Positions 48,226 through 62,087 of a DNA stretch of 64,000 nt are shown in pieces; positions within the stretch are counted from its first letter, which is position 1; every line of letters starts with the position of its first letter. Below the pieces are notes generated by a model. It did no database searches. It had not been told where the DNA came from and saw nothing but the letters and a program-made list of their open reading frames with translations. Source of the stretch: Trifolium pratense (Eukaryota > Streptophyta > Magnoliopsida > Fabales > Fabaceae). The stretch covers positions 24,664,409 through 24,728,408 of the forward strand of contig NC_060065.1 of assembly GCF_020283565.1 (NCBI RefSeq). The letters run 5' to 3'. Both the position numbers and the translations under genes were made by a program.

Positions 48226-51200
48226 TACTATACATTTGAGGCTTATTTTCTAAGCTCTCATTTATTGTTCATTTTCAAATGCTTTGCTCACATTCATCTT
48301 CACACAACCATATTAAAAGCATACTTTAAAAAGGAAATATTTCAAATTCAAATAATAAAATTCCAAACATACAATTATAATTATAATTAGTATAATATAA
48401 ATGAAATATAATAAATAAATCACAAATATATAACACATAAATAAATAAATTATATTATAAAATATTATATATTAAATTTCGTGAATAATCGATATTCAAA
48501 GTCAATTTATTTTTTTAATAAATTTAAGTAATAATTAACCAAATTTGTTTAAATATTATAAAAATATAACCAAGTTTAAATTAATAATATATATTTATAT
48601 TTCAAATAAAGTACATATTTATGAAAGATTATGGAAGAAAAAAATTTATTCACAAATTTTTTTTTCATGATTTTTTTTTCTAATAAAAAACGAATTTAAA
48701 TACTAATTTTCATATTTAAATTATTATTTTATTATTATTTCAAAAGAAAATAATTTTTAAATCGAAATTATTATTTGAAAATAATTTGTACATTAATAGC
48801 ATTAAATTGACTTCAATATTTCGAGATTTTTGGCTTTTTTTGGCTTGCTTAGAAAGTTGTTATAATTTTACTACCTAAATTAAAATTTTCATTGTTGTCA
48901 AATTTTGCTTATAATAAAGTCATTGTTTGTGTCTTGATTCAAATTCAAATTTCGTATCACAGATTTATTCAATATATAAAAGGTAGTATAAATCATGTGC
49001 ATAGAACATTCCTAAAATATAATATTATATGTTGATTTATTTTTATTAGGGTAATTTAAAAGGAAACATTTAATTTCAAGTGATTGATATTGAAAAAATA
49101 AAGAAAAAAATTAAAAACATATTCTAAAAATTGTAGTCGGTTTATATATTTTATATAAATAAATTATTTGTTAAATTATTTTTATAATTAAAAGTAATAA
49201 TCACGAAATTATTTAAAAATTATAATAATTTTTTCAAAGTTAATTTTAGTATTGCATTATAAGCATTTAATTTTCATGAGATTTTTTGCTTCTTTCTAAT
49301 GTTTGTGTGTTAAATATTAAATTTTCTACAAAAAATCATAAGATGACATTCACCAAAAAAGGAATCAATATATTTGTTATTAATCGGTTTAATTACATAT
49401 TATGGATAAAGTTACTTATATACCCATGTTTTTTCCCTATATAAATGGTCTTTGGTTGAACATTCAAATCACACATTTTCCATCTCTTTTCTCTTTAGCT
49501 ATTTTCTTTGTATTATTTTCAATTTTTCTATTTTCAATTTTTCTATTATCGATATTCTTCTTAATCTATATATTCATCATTCTTTTCACTTTTTGCAGAT
49601 GTGGAACCCAAAAGAAGAATATAAGTGATATGTGAACTAGGGTTAAGTGATTGTTAATCATAATATATGAGTTTTAAGTGATTGTTAATCTTTCTCACAA
49701 GTATGAATGTAAATTAATTTTAAAGGTGTATTGTGTATTTTTTTTATATATAGAAAAGATGTAATATTTCTACCGTAAATATTATTTTACAGCTTAAGCA
49801 ATGTGTTGCTTTGGTTTGAAAGATTATGTTATTGCTTTAGTATAATTAACTTTCATCTTTTTATTTATTATGATTTTTCTTTAAGAGTCTTATACATATA
49901 TATCATAAGAAAAATTATAAAACGATGTTGTCATGAAAATGTGTTGTGTATATATAATAAACTATAAAATATTTTATATGAATTTTCATGTTATAAAATG
50001 AATTTGTTTTTTTTTTTAATGAATTGAAATAAATAAGCGAAATAAAATTTAAAATATTTTATAGGAATTCTCATACAGGATGTAACAAAGTAAAAAAAAT
50101 ATATTGAATTGAAACAAATTATATTTTATATGAATTCAAACTAATTTATAAAAATAAATAAATTTTAAATATTTTATATGAATTTTCGTGCAATATATGT
50201 AACAAAGTAATGTTAAATAAAATTAAATAAATAAACGAATTTAATTATAAAAATATATAATATTAAATGTTTTCTTTGTTAATTTTTTTATAATTGAATG
50301 AATTTTTATTTTTCTCATACATAAATAACATTAAATTGATTCCATGAAATTATTGAATTCCATTTTTTGATCCGAAATTATTGGCTTCCTTTAATAGATT
50401 GAATATTGAATTTAATGAATAGATCCATCCCGCAGCAAAATATAACACAGAGGAAAGGCAGTAGAAGACAACAATGTTCACAACACGTTAAAAACAAAAT
50501 ATTTTCTGTCAACCTGTGCAATCGGTTACCCGGTAAAGAAAGAAAAGAATTTTAAGTTTCAATGCTCCATACGTATGACTTTCACTAAAAAAAGTCAAAC
50601 ATAACATTGCGTTTAATTTGCATACTTAAAAAAGAAATAATTCAAATTGTTATTATCACAAATTTGTTTTCCAATAATTTGAAAACTTGAATAAATTAAT
50701 TATTTTTGGTTGCAGGAATTTTTTTAACAAAATACAAGTTTAATTTTTTGTGCTTTTTTTTAAAATATGTTTTTATTTTAAACAAAAATTATTATAGTAA
50801 GGAAATAAAATGAATGAATTTATTTGTTGTTGTTGTATATATATATATATACATATATATAATCCTTTATGGTAAAATAAAATATGATTGTACCATATTA
50901 ATTTTTTTTCCTATTTTGAAAATGTAGTATCCCGTCCAATGATCGACTATTTAAGGGGATCAATTCTACCGTTCACTTGTGGGGGTCAATTTAAAATTAG
51001 AGTTTTTTTTTTTTTCTCCGAGAGGAATCAAACCTGAGCCCTTTGAGATGGGCACACTTCAAAGTCTCTAGCCAACATCATTATGTGAGTTTGTACTATA
51101 TTAATTAATATTACTAAAGAAATACCGGAAACATTTATAATTTATGTGCAATTTTTTTATAATTTAGATATGATTTATATTTACTACCGGAAACCATCAA

Positions 51201-54200
51201 CTACACACGCTTAAGATACCGTGCAAAGTTATTTTCTTAAATAAATTATTTTTTTTTGTATAAAAGAAATTTCATTAATACCGGTAAAAAAATCTTTTAT
51301 ATAGAAAATAGAAATTTTAACATCATCACAAACTAAATGCATACTCACCATCATCTCTTTTGATATTTACTAGACCAATAAGAAAAAAATTCTAAATAAA
51401 AAATCAACAATGAATTAGTAGCAATCATTTGTGTATAATTTAATTTTTACAACGTCTATAATCAACAATGAATTATCTGTACTTTTCGTTTAAAACTTGA
51501 GGTTGACACAAAATCATTTGTTGGAGTTTTGAATTAGCACAAAAGAATAGTATGATATATGTCTATATACAACTATACTACCAAAAATTATACAACCACA
51601 CTTTTTAGTACAATATACAAACTCGAAATAATTCATTCATGTTACTAACTCGACTCATCTTAAATTTTGAATTATTATAATCTTAATCTTAATCTTAATC
51701 TTAATACTATACATTTGAGGCTTATTTTCTAAGCCTCATTTAATGCAAATTTTCAAATGCTTTGCTCACATTCATCCTCACATATTTGTATTTATTGCTC
51801 AATTTCAAATGTTTTGCTCACAATCATCCTACAATATTTGTATTGAATATAGATATTTTAAAAAGGAAATATGTTAACTAATTTTTTTTCCGAGATTTGT
51901 CACAGCATCTGTATTATGACCGAGATTTGTCACTAATTGTAGGATATACTATAAAACAGGAATATATGAGATTGCTCACTAATAATATGTAGTTTTTTTT
52001 TTCCGGAAATTGTTATTAATTATTTATATAATTTTTTTTTACACAAAAAATTCAAATAATCAAATATATAATAATATAATAATATATAAAAAGGAATTGA
52101 TTATTTACATTCAATACAAATTGATATTGATAGGCATAATTTTTTTTTTCGGCAATTGATTATTCTATATATTGACATTCATATATTTGTCCATTTAATT
52201 TAATTTAATTTTTTTTTCCGGAAATTTGTCACAACATCTGTATTATATTGATAGACATAATATATAGTTTTTTTTTCGGAAATTGTTATTAATTATTTAT
52301 ATAATTTTTTTTTACACAAAAAATTCAAATAATCAAATATATAATAATAATAATATATAAAAAGGGAATTGATTATTTACATTCAATACAAATTGATATT
52401 GATCGGCAAATATGTAATTATGTTTATAAAAAGTAATATTAATGTGGTGATCCTATTTCATAGCAATCAAAGCTGTCAAATTGTGGCACAATAGTATTAA
52501 AAAGGAAATATGTGGGGAAGATTGTTGCTTATAGTTTTTATGCTTTTTTTTTTGGATCGCAAATATGTGGGGATGGTATGGATAAAGTCATTGTTTGTGT
52601 CTTGATTCAAATCATGTGCATAAAACATTCCTAAATTTTTATTAGGGTAATTTAAAAGGAAACATTTAATTTGACCAAATTACTCATATGTCCTTTTTTC
52701 ACTATATATAGGACCTTAATCTCAACCCTAAAACTCATCATTTCTCAATTCTCTTCTCTTTAGTTATAGTTATATCTCTTTGTTTATTTTCATTGTTTTT
52801 TATTTACTTGAATTTTTAAGAAAATGCCTCCAAAATATAATTATATTTCTGAAATTTCTCCATCCAAAGAAACATGGAATGTATTGGTTAGAATTGTTCG
52901 CATGTGGTTTGTTAAAGATATGAATAGAGATGTGCTGCCATATTCTTTAGAAATGGTTTTGATGGATAAGAAGGTTTATTCACATCTTGATTTTCAATTT
53001 ATTTTTTAAATTTTTTAAGCAATCATATCTAATTTTTTTTTTTTTTGTGTATTCTAGGGTGAAAAGATCCATGCAACAGTTCGAAGAACATTAATTTACA
53101 AATATGAAAAGGAACTCACTGAGGGCCATGTGTATTCCATAAGCAACTTTAGTGTTGCCACTAATGTGGGATCATATAGAACCACCAATCATGCCTATAA
53201 AATTAATTTTCAATTTGGAACTAAAATCAAAAAATTTGATGACAAGTTGATACCTGCTAATATATACATGATCAGTGAACCTCATAAGATTTTTAATGAT
53301 AACTATGATACCGATTATTTGATAGGTTTGTCTATAATATATACTTAGCATAAAATTAAATAAACTTTCGTTTGTCTATAAAACTAAGACTTTCGTTTGT
53401 CAATTATTTATTTATTTTTTTAATAAATAAATAATGTAAAGTACTCCAAATTTTTAACCCAATACATCAAGTTTTTTTCTTTTATTTTTATTTATATTTT
53501 GGGATGGAGAGAGTAACTTATTAATCTTTATGTTTTGTTTAGTTATCGATTTAAGTGTATTCTACGTGGCCATTATGTGGACAAGCTGATTAATTTTTTA
53601 AAGTCTGATGCATCCGACAGTACATGTGTTGTATTGCTTTTTGGAAGGATGAATTTTTGGAAAGGTATCACATAACCCTCACCGTGTAATTTTAATAAGG
53701 CTTCGATGCTTAAACAAAATTCAACATAACTAAATTATAATTCAGGTATACCTACTGTTCAGAATTTCGGACAATATACAAGGGTGTTATTCAATCCAAA
53801 TATTGATGCCGCTGCAGAATTGAAGCAAAGGTTTATAGTTTTCTCCTATTTACAGTATATACACGGAGTAGTTTGGAATGCATTTTATGTTCACTTAATA
53901 AAATATGTCTTTTATATCTATAGAATGCTGGACAGAACAATTTCTAAGCCTCATTCGATATATGCAATAAATGAAACTACAAAAGCACATGTATTGGATC
54001 AGTGGGTGTACAAAACAATTAGACATACTCTATCAACCCTTGGTTTATGTGCAATGGTAACCATTACTGATATTGATTTGTTTGTCTATTTTCATTTTAG
54101 ATTTATGAAGTTGTACCTAAGTTGTCACAATTAAATATTGCAGGGGTCGGTGTACGCTATATTGGGCAAAGTAGAACATTTGGAACCTAACTGCGATTGG

Positions 54201-54735
54201 TGGTATTTATCCTGTGTATGCAATACCAAAGTGATTCCTTATGATAATATGTATTATTGTCAAACATGCAGTAGACGTGTTTTAATTGTTAGTCAAGGGT
54301 AAACATTTATTTTTTAAAATTTATATCAAAAGAAAATGTGTTTATTTATGGGTCATTCTAATATATCTAATGAAAGCATATATTAAGTTTAATTTAATAG
54401 TACTTTATGCTCATAAAATACAAAAATTTTAATATGAGATGTGTGAGCTCATGTAGCACAAATCCGTTATTACTTTAAATGAGATTCACCGTTTGATGAT
54501 ATATTTTTGTTAATGGTGTCAATAAATCGTAAGTTTGATTTCCTAAAATTTGACCATTAGTTTAGATATCACGAAAAGAAATTATATGAGTTATTTGATT
54601 TTCTAAAAATCGACCATTATTTTTTATCATGCGTTTTTTGTTACTCTATTCATCATAATTTTTATTTATGTTGTAAACAAAAATAAGTAAATTTTTAAAG
54701 GTTTGCCCCCGTGCTTGGCACGGGTATCATACTAG
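48226..54735 (+). mobile_element. Helitron unit 2 of the head-to-tail array
   Basis: 6510 bp, nearly identical to unit 1 (shift about 6507-6512). It begins TACTATACATTTGAGG directly after the CTAG of unit 1, so it lacks the first 19 bases of the left end (TCTATAATCTTAATCTTAA). It ends with the hairpin and CTAG at 54735. Differences from unit 1 are few: poly-T lengths, single bases such as GGGCATAC/GGGCACAC, and one codon in the RPA-like gene. A second internal left end lies at about 51680. Confidence 0.85.
52824..54302 (+). pseudogene. RPA70-like gene, copy 2, truncated
   Basis: Copy of 46312-47792 with the same exon layout: 52824-52973, 53058-53325 (or 53329), 53543-53664, 53746-53830, 53924-54056, 54144-54302. 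Exon 1 differs by one codon (LEMVLMDKK against LEMILMDKK). It shares the same frame conflict and the same cut C-terminus, so both defects were present before duplication. Confidence 0.78.
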
Positions 54736-56960
54736 TATGTAATAAGCCAGACTTATTTGTCTTTCTCTCTCCTCTCCTCTCCTCATTCAACCTCATTCCT
54801 CACATTTAATGTTGATATACATTCAAATTCAATAGTTGTCCAATTACTTTGAAAAATGACCATAATTACTTTGAAAAATAATAGCTGTCCAATTTTTTCC
54901 ATAAACATTCCCCCGTGCTGTCCAATTTTTTCCATAAACATTCAATTTTTTATAATAAAATGGAATATGCCTTATATTCTTTTTTTTAAAACAATAATAT
55001 TCTAATATGCCTTATTTCAAAAAGGAATGAAATATGCCTTATATTAAATTGCCTACTTAAAAAGGAAATAATTCATAATGAAATAATTCTAATTAATTAA
55101 AATATTCGATTTAAAAATAATAATAAAAATATTTCATTTATTATTATTTCAACTTCAAATATTTTATTTTTTGACTAACTTCAAATAATTTTAAAAACCA
55201 ATTTTTATTTATTTATTTATTTATTTATGTGGATGAAATGATTTAAACAAAATGAAAAAACGTGAAAATAATATTTTATATTTTTTTAAAATGAATCATG
55301 GCTTGACCAAAAAAAAAAAAGAATCATGGAATTTTCTTTTTTGAAAAATATGTGATAATATATGAATGTTTTTGATTGTTGATGAATCATGTAATTTATT
55401 ATTTTGACTAATTGGTCATATTTGTTATTAATGATTTTAATTTCATATTAAAGACAAAATTATTCATATCTCCATTTTTTTTCTCTGTATATATATATTG
55501 TCTTTGTGTGAATACTACAACTCACAATTTTTCAAATCTTTTCTTTTGGTTATTTCTCTTAGTTATTTTCATTGTTATTTATTTACTTGAATTACTTGAA
55601 TTTTTAATTTATTCTCTCTTTTATCAATCATATTTGTTGTATTTATAATTTTCTTCAACTTTTTCTTCTTTATTCTATTATTTTGTTGATCATTCTCTCT
55701 TCTTCTATTTTTCAGGAATGTGATCATAAAGAAAGATATGGAACACGAGAAACAAAGTTGTTTTCATGGGTGAATGCAAGAATATTGAGAACATTTTGTG
55801 GGGCCTCAAATTAACTTCTTAATTTGGATGCTAATAGTGTTTATTCTTTTGCTTGATAGTGTAATAATCATATTAGTTGTCTTCATTGTTAATCATTTGT
55901 TGTAATGGGTTGAAGTACCTCTTCCTGCATCTTATTTTGATTTTGCCTATAAAAAAAAAAACTAAACCAAATTTGTTGTCAAATATTAATTAATGCTACG
56001 GTCACACTCTCTAACACACTCCAATAAAAAAATGTAGGAAGCATAAAAATGTAGGAAATCAATATCCGGGAAATCAATTAGGCATATAAAAGGTTAAATC
56101 ATCTGCAATTATCAAATGTAGGAAATCATGTAAAATTATTTAAAATCAAGACAAACAAGGTAACTAATTAAGGTAGTATCATTCTTATCAAAAAAAAATA
56201 ATTAAGGTAGTATCATCAGTTACTGCTATTAAGGTAGTCGCGAATTATTTTTGTCAAATGTGATATTCATTTAATGTGATTGAGTCTCTGAGCGATGTTG
56301 AATCGAATGAAATGAAAGCAATGGGTCAGAGAGCGATGAACCAAGGAAGGAACTTCGGTGAGAGCGATGAAGGAGAAATCTATACTAATGCTTAGGCACA
56401 TTGTGAGCCTTAAGCAAGAAGAAGAAAATTGCATTAACACAAAACTTGAGAATTTACAATGTGCTTACACTTATTTATTTTTACTAACAAATAAAAAAAA
56501 CATGATTTTTAAATTATTATAATTTTTTTTTTCTGTAAATTATTATAAATTTTTAAAATGTATTATAGTTATAGTTTAAACTAAAGAGAAATTTTGTTAA
56601 GAATGTGGTCTTATACGGTTATACCTGAGTTACATGTCAATTATTATACTTGCGTTTCTTAATTCTTAAAGGTTAAAATGTAAAAACAATACTCTCAATT
56701 ATCAACAAATTTAATATAATAATTATTTGTTTTAATCTCTATAATTATTATATTTGTTTTAATCTCAATTATCAACAAATTTAATACAATACTCTCAATT
56801 TATTTGTTTTAATCTCGATATAATAATTATTTGTAATAATTATTTTTAAAATGTAAAAACAACACTCTTAATTCTTATGGTTTTATTTTAATACTTAGAT
56901 GGGGACTTACTTAAGAATTTCTTTATATGGTTTAATTTTAAAAATGCATAAGATAATCCA
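54736..56960 (+). mobile_element. Third Helitron-like segment, 5'-trimmed, right end not found
   Basis: TATGTAATAAGCCAGACTTA at 54736 follows CTAG of unit 2 directly and matches the left end of the minus-strand Helitron at 19.75 kb, minus its TCTATAATC repeats; the CTCTCTCCTCTCC tract follows in both. At 55490-55710 it carries a leader like that ahead of the RPA-like genes, then TTTTTCAG and a short exon-like stretch, but no RPA coding sequence. The rest is AT-rich with a repeated ATTAAGGTAGTATCAT at about 56160-56215. Confidence 0.6.
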
Positions 56961-59958
56961 TCTATAATTTATAATCTATCATATGAATAAAGCCAGACCT
57001 ATTCATCTTTCTCTCTCCTATAATATACTTGCTTCTCATGCATTCTATTATCTGATGCATTTGACAATTAATTCATTTGTCTATAATAATTGCCAATAAT
57101 TTCAAATTATCTCTACACAAATGACCTTCTATAATTTTGAAATATAACTGATGCATTCTCTTTTTGTACTCATGTCTAATAATAAGTAATTAATTCTAGA
57201 AACATAGAGTATTTGGGTCACGCCTCATATGCCTTTTCCTTCCAATTTTCAAATTTATTTGTATTTCAAATTAAAATTCTAAATTTCTTTTTTGGACGAA
57301 TTTCAAAGCTTTCAAACATAAGGAACTTTTTTTTTAAAAAAAATAAAGAACCTTATTTTATTATTTTAAAACATGCTGTATTTTTTTTATTTTATAAATA
57401 GACCAAATAACAAGTCATGAAAATTGACATACACAAAAAAAAAAAAACTATACTTATTTATAATGCAACAAAAAAAAATTGTACTACAGGCTATTTTGGC
57501 ACTACCATATATATATATCATTAATTCATTATGTTGCACTAGCTTATTTGTACTACAAATATATATTTAGCATATTTTCTATTAATTTCTTTTAATACGA
57601 TTATTAAACCAATTAAAGAAAATACGTTTTTAGCATATTTTTTAATGCAAATACATTTTTCATTTCTATATTCATAATATCAATTAATTGATTGATATTA
57701 ATTAATTGATTCACTCATCAATAAAATAGAATGAATTAAAATCATATAAGGCAACAATTCAAAGAATTCTAATTCTAATAAATGTTTACTAGCTCATTTT
57801 TTCGAGCAAATAAAAAAAATTAAATTGAAATATATTTATTTGGGCGTAAATTAGCCACACGTTTTGTTTAATAAAAATGGAAATATCAATCTCTATAATT
57901 ATAGTAAATTCGAATTCAAAGAATAAAATAAAATCCTCTAAATAATTTTGTATTAATCTTTGACATAAAATAAAAAACTAATTAAAAGAAGTATTTATCT
58001 AAATGATTTTTTTTATATTGTAAGGAAAAGGTTTTTAATTTTTATATTGTAAATAAAAGCTTTTTAATAATTTTATTTTTAAAAAAACTATAGGTACATT
58101 AAATCAAAATATTTTTTATAAATAATTATAGAAACATTAATTTCTTTTTCTGAATACATTAAAAAAAAATTGACCGTAGTAGTATATATTTATTGACCGT
58201 AGTATATTTAAAATAGTTGGAAAATATGGTAATGCAATATATTTTCGGAAATGTTAAATATAGAATGAACCTCATAAATTAAGGCAATTTCAAAAATTAA
58301 GGGATTAGTAAAAGCTTGTGATGGTAAATGATTTCTCTATCGTAAATTCATATTACTCACTTATTTTCTATATATATATATATATGGTAGCTGGGATGCA
58401 TATGAAAATTACAAAGATCTCACTTATCTCACTTATGATTGATTGATTTTTATTTTTATTTTGTATAGCACTTTTGGTTTATGTGAGACATGTACTTTGA
58501 TATCTTTGGTCATATGGTAAGAATTTTAATTTGGTCTATGAATATCCTTTTTGTGTAGCTATTGTGTTTCTAATTGTTGTGGTTGAAATGTGTAGGATCA
58601 TACGTCTGAAATTTATATAGTGTTCGAAACTTTCTATTCCATCATCTTAATCTTTAAAGTTGGAAACTTTTCTTTTTCAATATCATTTCAATGTAATATT
58701 TTTATATATTGCAATGTATGTTATATTTTCACCATTTTCTTTGTATTTTTTCTTTTGCAGAAGGACTAAGATGTGTTCTTAGATTTTTTATTGGTAAGTA
58801 ATTTCATCAAATATTATTTGCAACTTTAACTTAAAAAGAATATTAGAAATAATTATTTTTCCATAACTTGCAGATATGATGGAGATATCGTTATTAAAAA
58901 ATTATCCGACGTAATTTAAAATCAATCGTAATCTCATATGTGATGTATCAAATAATATTCCTTCCATCTAACATAAAATAATGTTTTGATCTATTCGTTT
59001 ATGTACGCGGATTAATACATTGTTTGAGTAAAATTATTTCTTCTTTCACACACTAAAAGTTTGTCATATTTCATTATATCTTTCTTTTGTCACAAACTAT
59101 GTGCAATTTTTTTTTTAATTTCAAATATAATGACTTTGATCATTAAGATACCCCACATCAATTTTTCTTTTGTCACAAACTATGTGCAATTTTTAAATCT
59201 ATTTTATATGTAGATTTGTTTGGTAGAATGATGACGGACTCATCTAAGAGATGAGTTTAAGACATTGAAGAATAATTCTTTACATTTTTTAGTTTTGTTT
59301 GTCTTTTCAATTTGCTACTTTTACGTTTTGGAGATTTATGTTCAGTTGTTGCAATGCAATGTAATTTGATTTATGATGTAGACATATATAACTTTTTTTT
59401 AATTTCAATGTTTGTGTCGAATGCATTATTTATGATAATTTTTTATTACATAAGGTGGTTTTATTAATCAAGGCATAAGATATGCTAAAATGGGAACACT
59501 CGCACTGTCCAATAAAGTCATATAATAGAAAAGTTGAAGAAGAGGATCCCATCACAGTACATCGTGTTCCTGAAGTTAAACAACAACAACCCCAAGTCTC
59601 TTAAAAACTCAAAATTAGAAAAATTATGTCGCGCAATTAAATTAGTGTAGACTATTAATGTGTACGATTAAATAATAAAAAATTATGTCCGCAATTAGTG
59701 ACTATGGGTCATGTTAATTCTTAGAGTACATGTTAAAGAATCCAAATATCAAAATATTCTCTTCATTTTTGTGCATTTTTTTTTATATAATAAATTTTTC
59801 TGCATTTTATTTATGAAAATTTAAACTTGAATTAACCGCATGAATTTTAATAAAATATTTTTTTTATTTAAATCATTAAATGTGTTACATTAATTTTAAG
59901 GGAACAAGTTAGCATTTTATAACAACTCATGTCAATTTATCTAGAATATCGACAAGAG
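56961..59958 (+). mobile_element. Fourth Helitron left end and AT-rich body, right end not found
   Basis: TCTATAATTTATAATCTATC at 56961 follows an A and continues AAAGCCAGACCTATTC and a CTCTCTCC tract, as in the other left ends. The body has leader-like sequence near 58370-58500 and exon-like bits after TTTTGCAG (58760) and CTTGCAG (58873), none long enough to name. No hairpin plus CTRR was found before the gypsy LTR, so this element is probably truncated. Confidence 0.5.
59705..59915. repeat. Decayed relative of the 15.1-kb MITE
   Basis: GGGTCATGTTAATTCTTAG at the left and AAGGGAACAAGTTAGCATT at the right echo the ends of the 15113-15260 element. Divergent; borders approximate. Confidence 0.4.
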
Positions 59959-62087
59959 TGTACATAACTGAATCGGAAAACATTAAATTTTCATTACATA
60001 AAGATCAAACACATGAATAGGATTACAAAATCCAAGAAGTGAATACAAATTTGAGCCAACAACTAAACATAAATAAACTGAATCTTATACAAGATATAAG
60101 ATAAACATAACGTTAGCTCCAAATCGTACTCCACGTATCTGGGTCTTCATGCTTGCTGACCACGACACCGCGATCAACCTGCTTATCTGAAATCAAATAA
60201 GCGGGGGATGAGACAGTCACTTCGTCTCAGTGGATTCCTACTACCCAATTACTATTGGTGTCTACACCGGGGCAACTGATGAACTAAAAGTTCCTTGATC
60301 CTGATTGTCAGTCTCTAACATAATTTCATAACATGATTTCATAAACATAATAATATAAAGGTGTAACACAGATTAATTTTCTTGTTCATTTTAACATAAC
60401 TAAGACACTCTGAGGTGAGCCGATCTCAGAGGCCTGACATATCCGTCGTCGATGATTATACGCATCGACACGGCATGAAGCTCACAATCGTAACATGATT
60501 GGATTCCTCGAATCCCATAACGTGGTACATAAGTAACCACCATGATTGACTGACTTTGTTAACTTAACTTAATTATCCTGATTGTTATCCTGCCCATGAA
60601 TTCCCTCCCGGGTATTTCTAAATTTTCCTGATACTTAATTTCCTAAATGTGCTTAACATTCTAAACACATAGACATTGTTACACTGTCCATTAAATGTAC
60701 CAGAAAGGAAATGAATATAAAACGAGTGACTTGGCAGTTCAAATAAAATTATGCAGTGTTCTATTCTGACACGCTCGCCTAGCCAATCCTTGGCTTGCTA
60801 AGCAAGTATATCAATACAGAACCCTGTTTACGTTTTTCTGTAAAGTCAAGCCAATAGTCACCTACAATCCATAACTTCCTAATTTCAGACACTGTAATTA
60901 GTCCATATATTTAGAACGGAGAATTGTTTGGGGATTTAACTATTCTCACACAATAAATTCCTTAAATCCTAATGTTGTCATGCAATTCATAAATTGGAGA
61001 ATTAATATTCTAACTAAACTAATGTTATCATGCATTTATTTTATTTGGGGAGACTAATGGAGCTAAACTAACTAGAGTTTAAGGCTCTAAGGGAACCCAC
61101 CTGAAAAGAAGCTTGAACAATACCAGCGACACTTCCAGAGCTCGCCGAAAAGCATAATTTGCAAGTGAAATGCTATAAACCCATAATCAGAATTTTCTAC
61201 ATAATTCTGCATCAGAGCTCCAACTTCAAAGGCGTCCCCAGCCCTCAATATTGATCCAAATTATACGTGGTTTGCACCGAGACGACGGTAATTTCGTCGG
61301 CTTTCCAGACATGTAAGTCTTATTCAAAATGGATTTACGGTTTGTCAGCTATGACTCGATTACTGAAGACAGGTCCAGACTCAAAAGTGCAGAAAGTTCT
61401 TCTTACATTACCAATCCAATTCCTTCTTTTCTTTTATTTATTCTAACTCCTCTGTTTCTTCAAAATCCAACCTGTAGCATATTTTAAACACAAGATTACA
61501 GCTCCAATCACAACCCATGATTCCTTGACCACAAGAAATTCACATGCAAGTGCTCCAAAATATAAATTAGTGAGTTTTCATAACATACCTAAACAAAACA
61601 TCAAAGGAATAGATGAGAGCTTGATGATTATTACCTTAAATTTCTTCCTGGCCACCCAATCACTTAATTCATGGCAGAATTCCTCACATGCAAAGTTACC
61701 AAAATCCAATTCAAGATAGTAAAATCCCAATTTCTCATAAAGGGTTGAAGTTGTGGTATGCAAGCTTGAATGTGTCCAATTAATGGAAAGGGATGGTTTT
61801 GTTTGAATGAACGAGGAAGGAATGGCGAACAGAGAGGAGAAAAAATGAGGGATTGGGTTTCATGAGTAGACTGGAGATGGTGGTGTTCTTAGGCGTGAGA
61901 GAGACGAGAGCCACATCTCTTGTGGTTTTCTTTCTGACTTCATAGAATGAAAGAAATGAATGGTGTGAATTACTCAAGAACCTATTTCATGTTTAATTAC
62001 TATCTCGCCCTTCCACTTATTTCCAACTAGTCTCTAATAGTTATCTCTAATTAATATTCTTTTATTAATTAAAGTTGGGATATTACA
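59959..62087 (-). repeat. LTR of a Ty3-gypsy retrotransposon (minus orientation)
   Basis: Read on the minus strand the LTR starts TGTAATATCCC at 62087 and ends GTTATGTACA at 59959, about 2.13 kb. Just before it on that strand is the polypurine tract TTTTAAGGGGGATAGATTG, so this is the 3' LTR. The partner LTR is outside the window, so no target duplication can be checked. Short open frames inside are not genes. Confidence 0.75.

Noticed and set aside
61525..61977. Small frames in the gypsy LTR
   Set aside because: Lie within the LTR and show no conserved motif.
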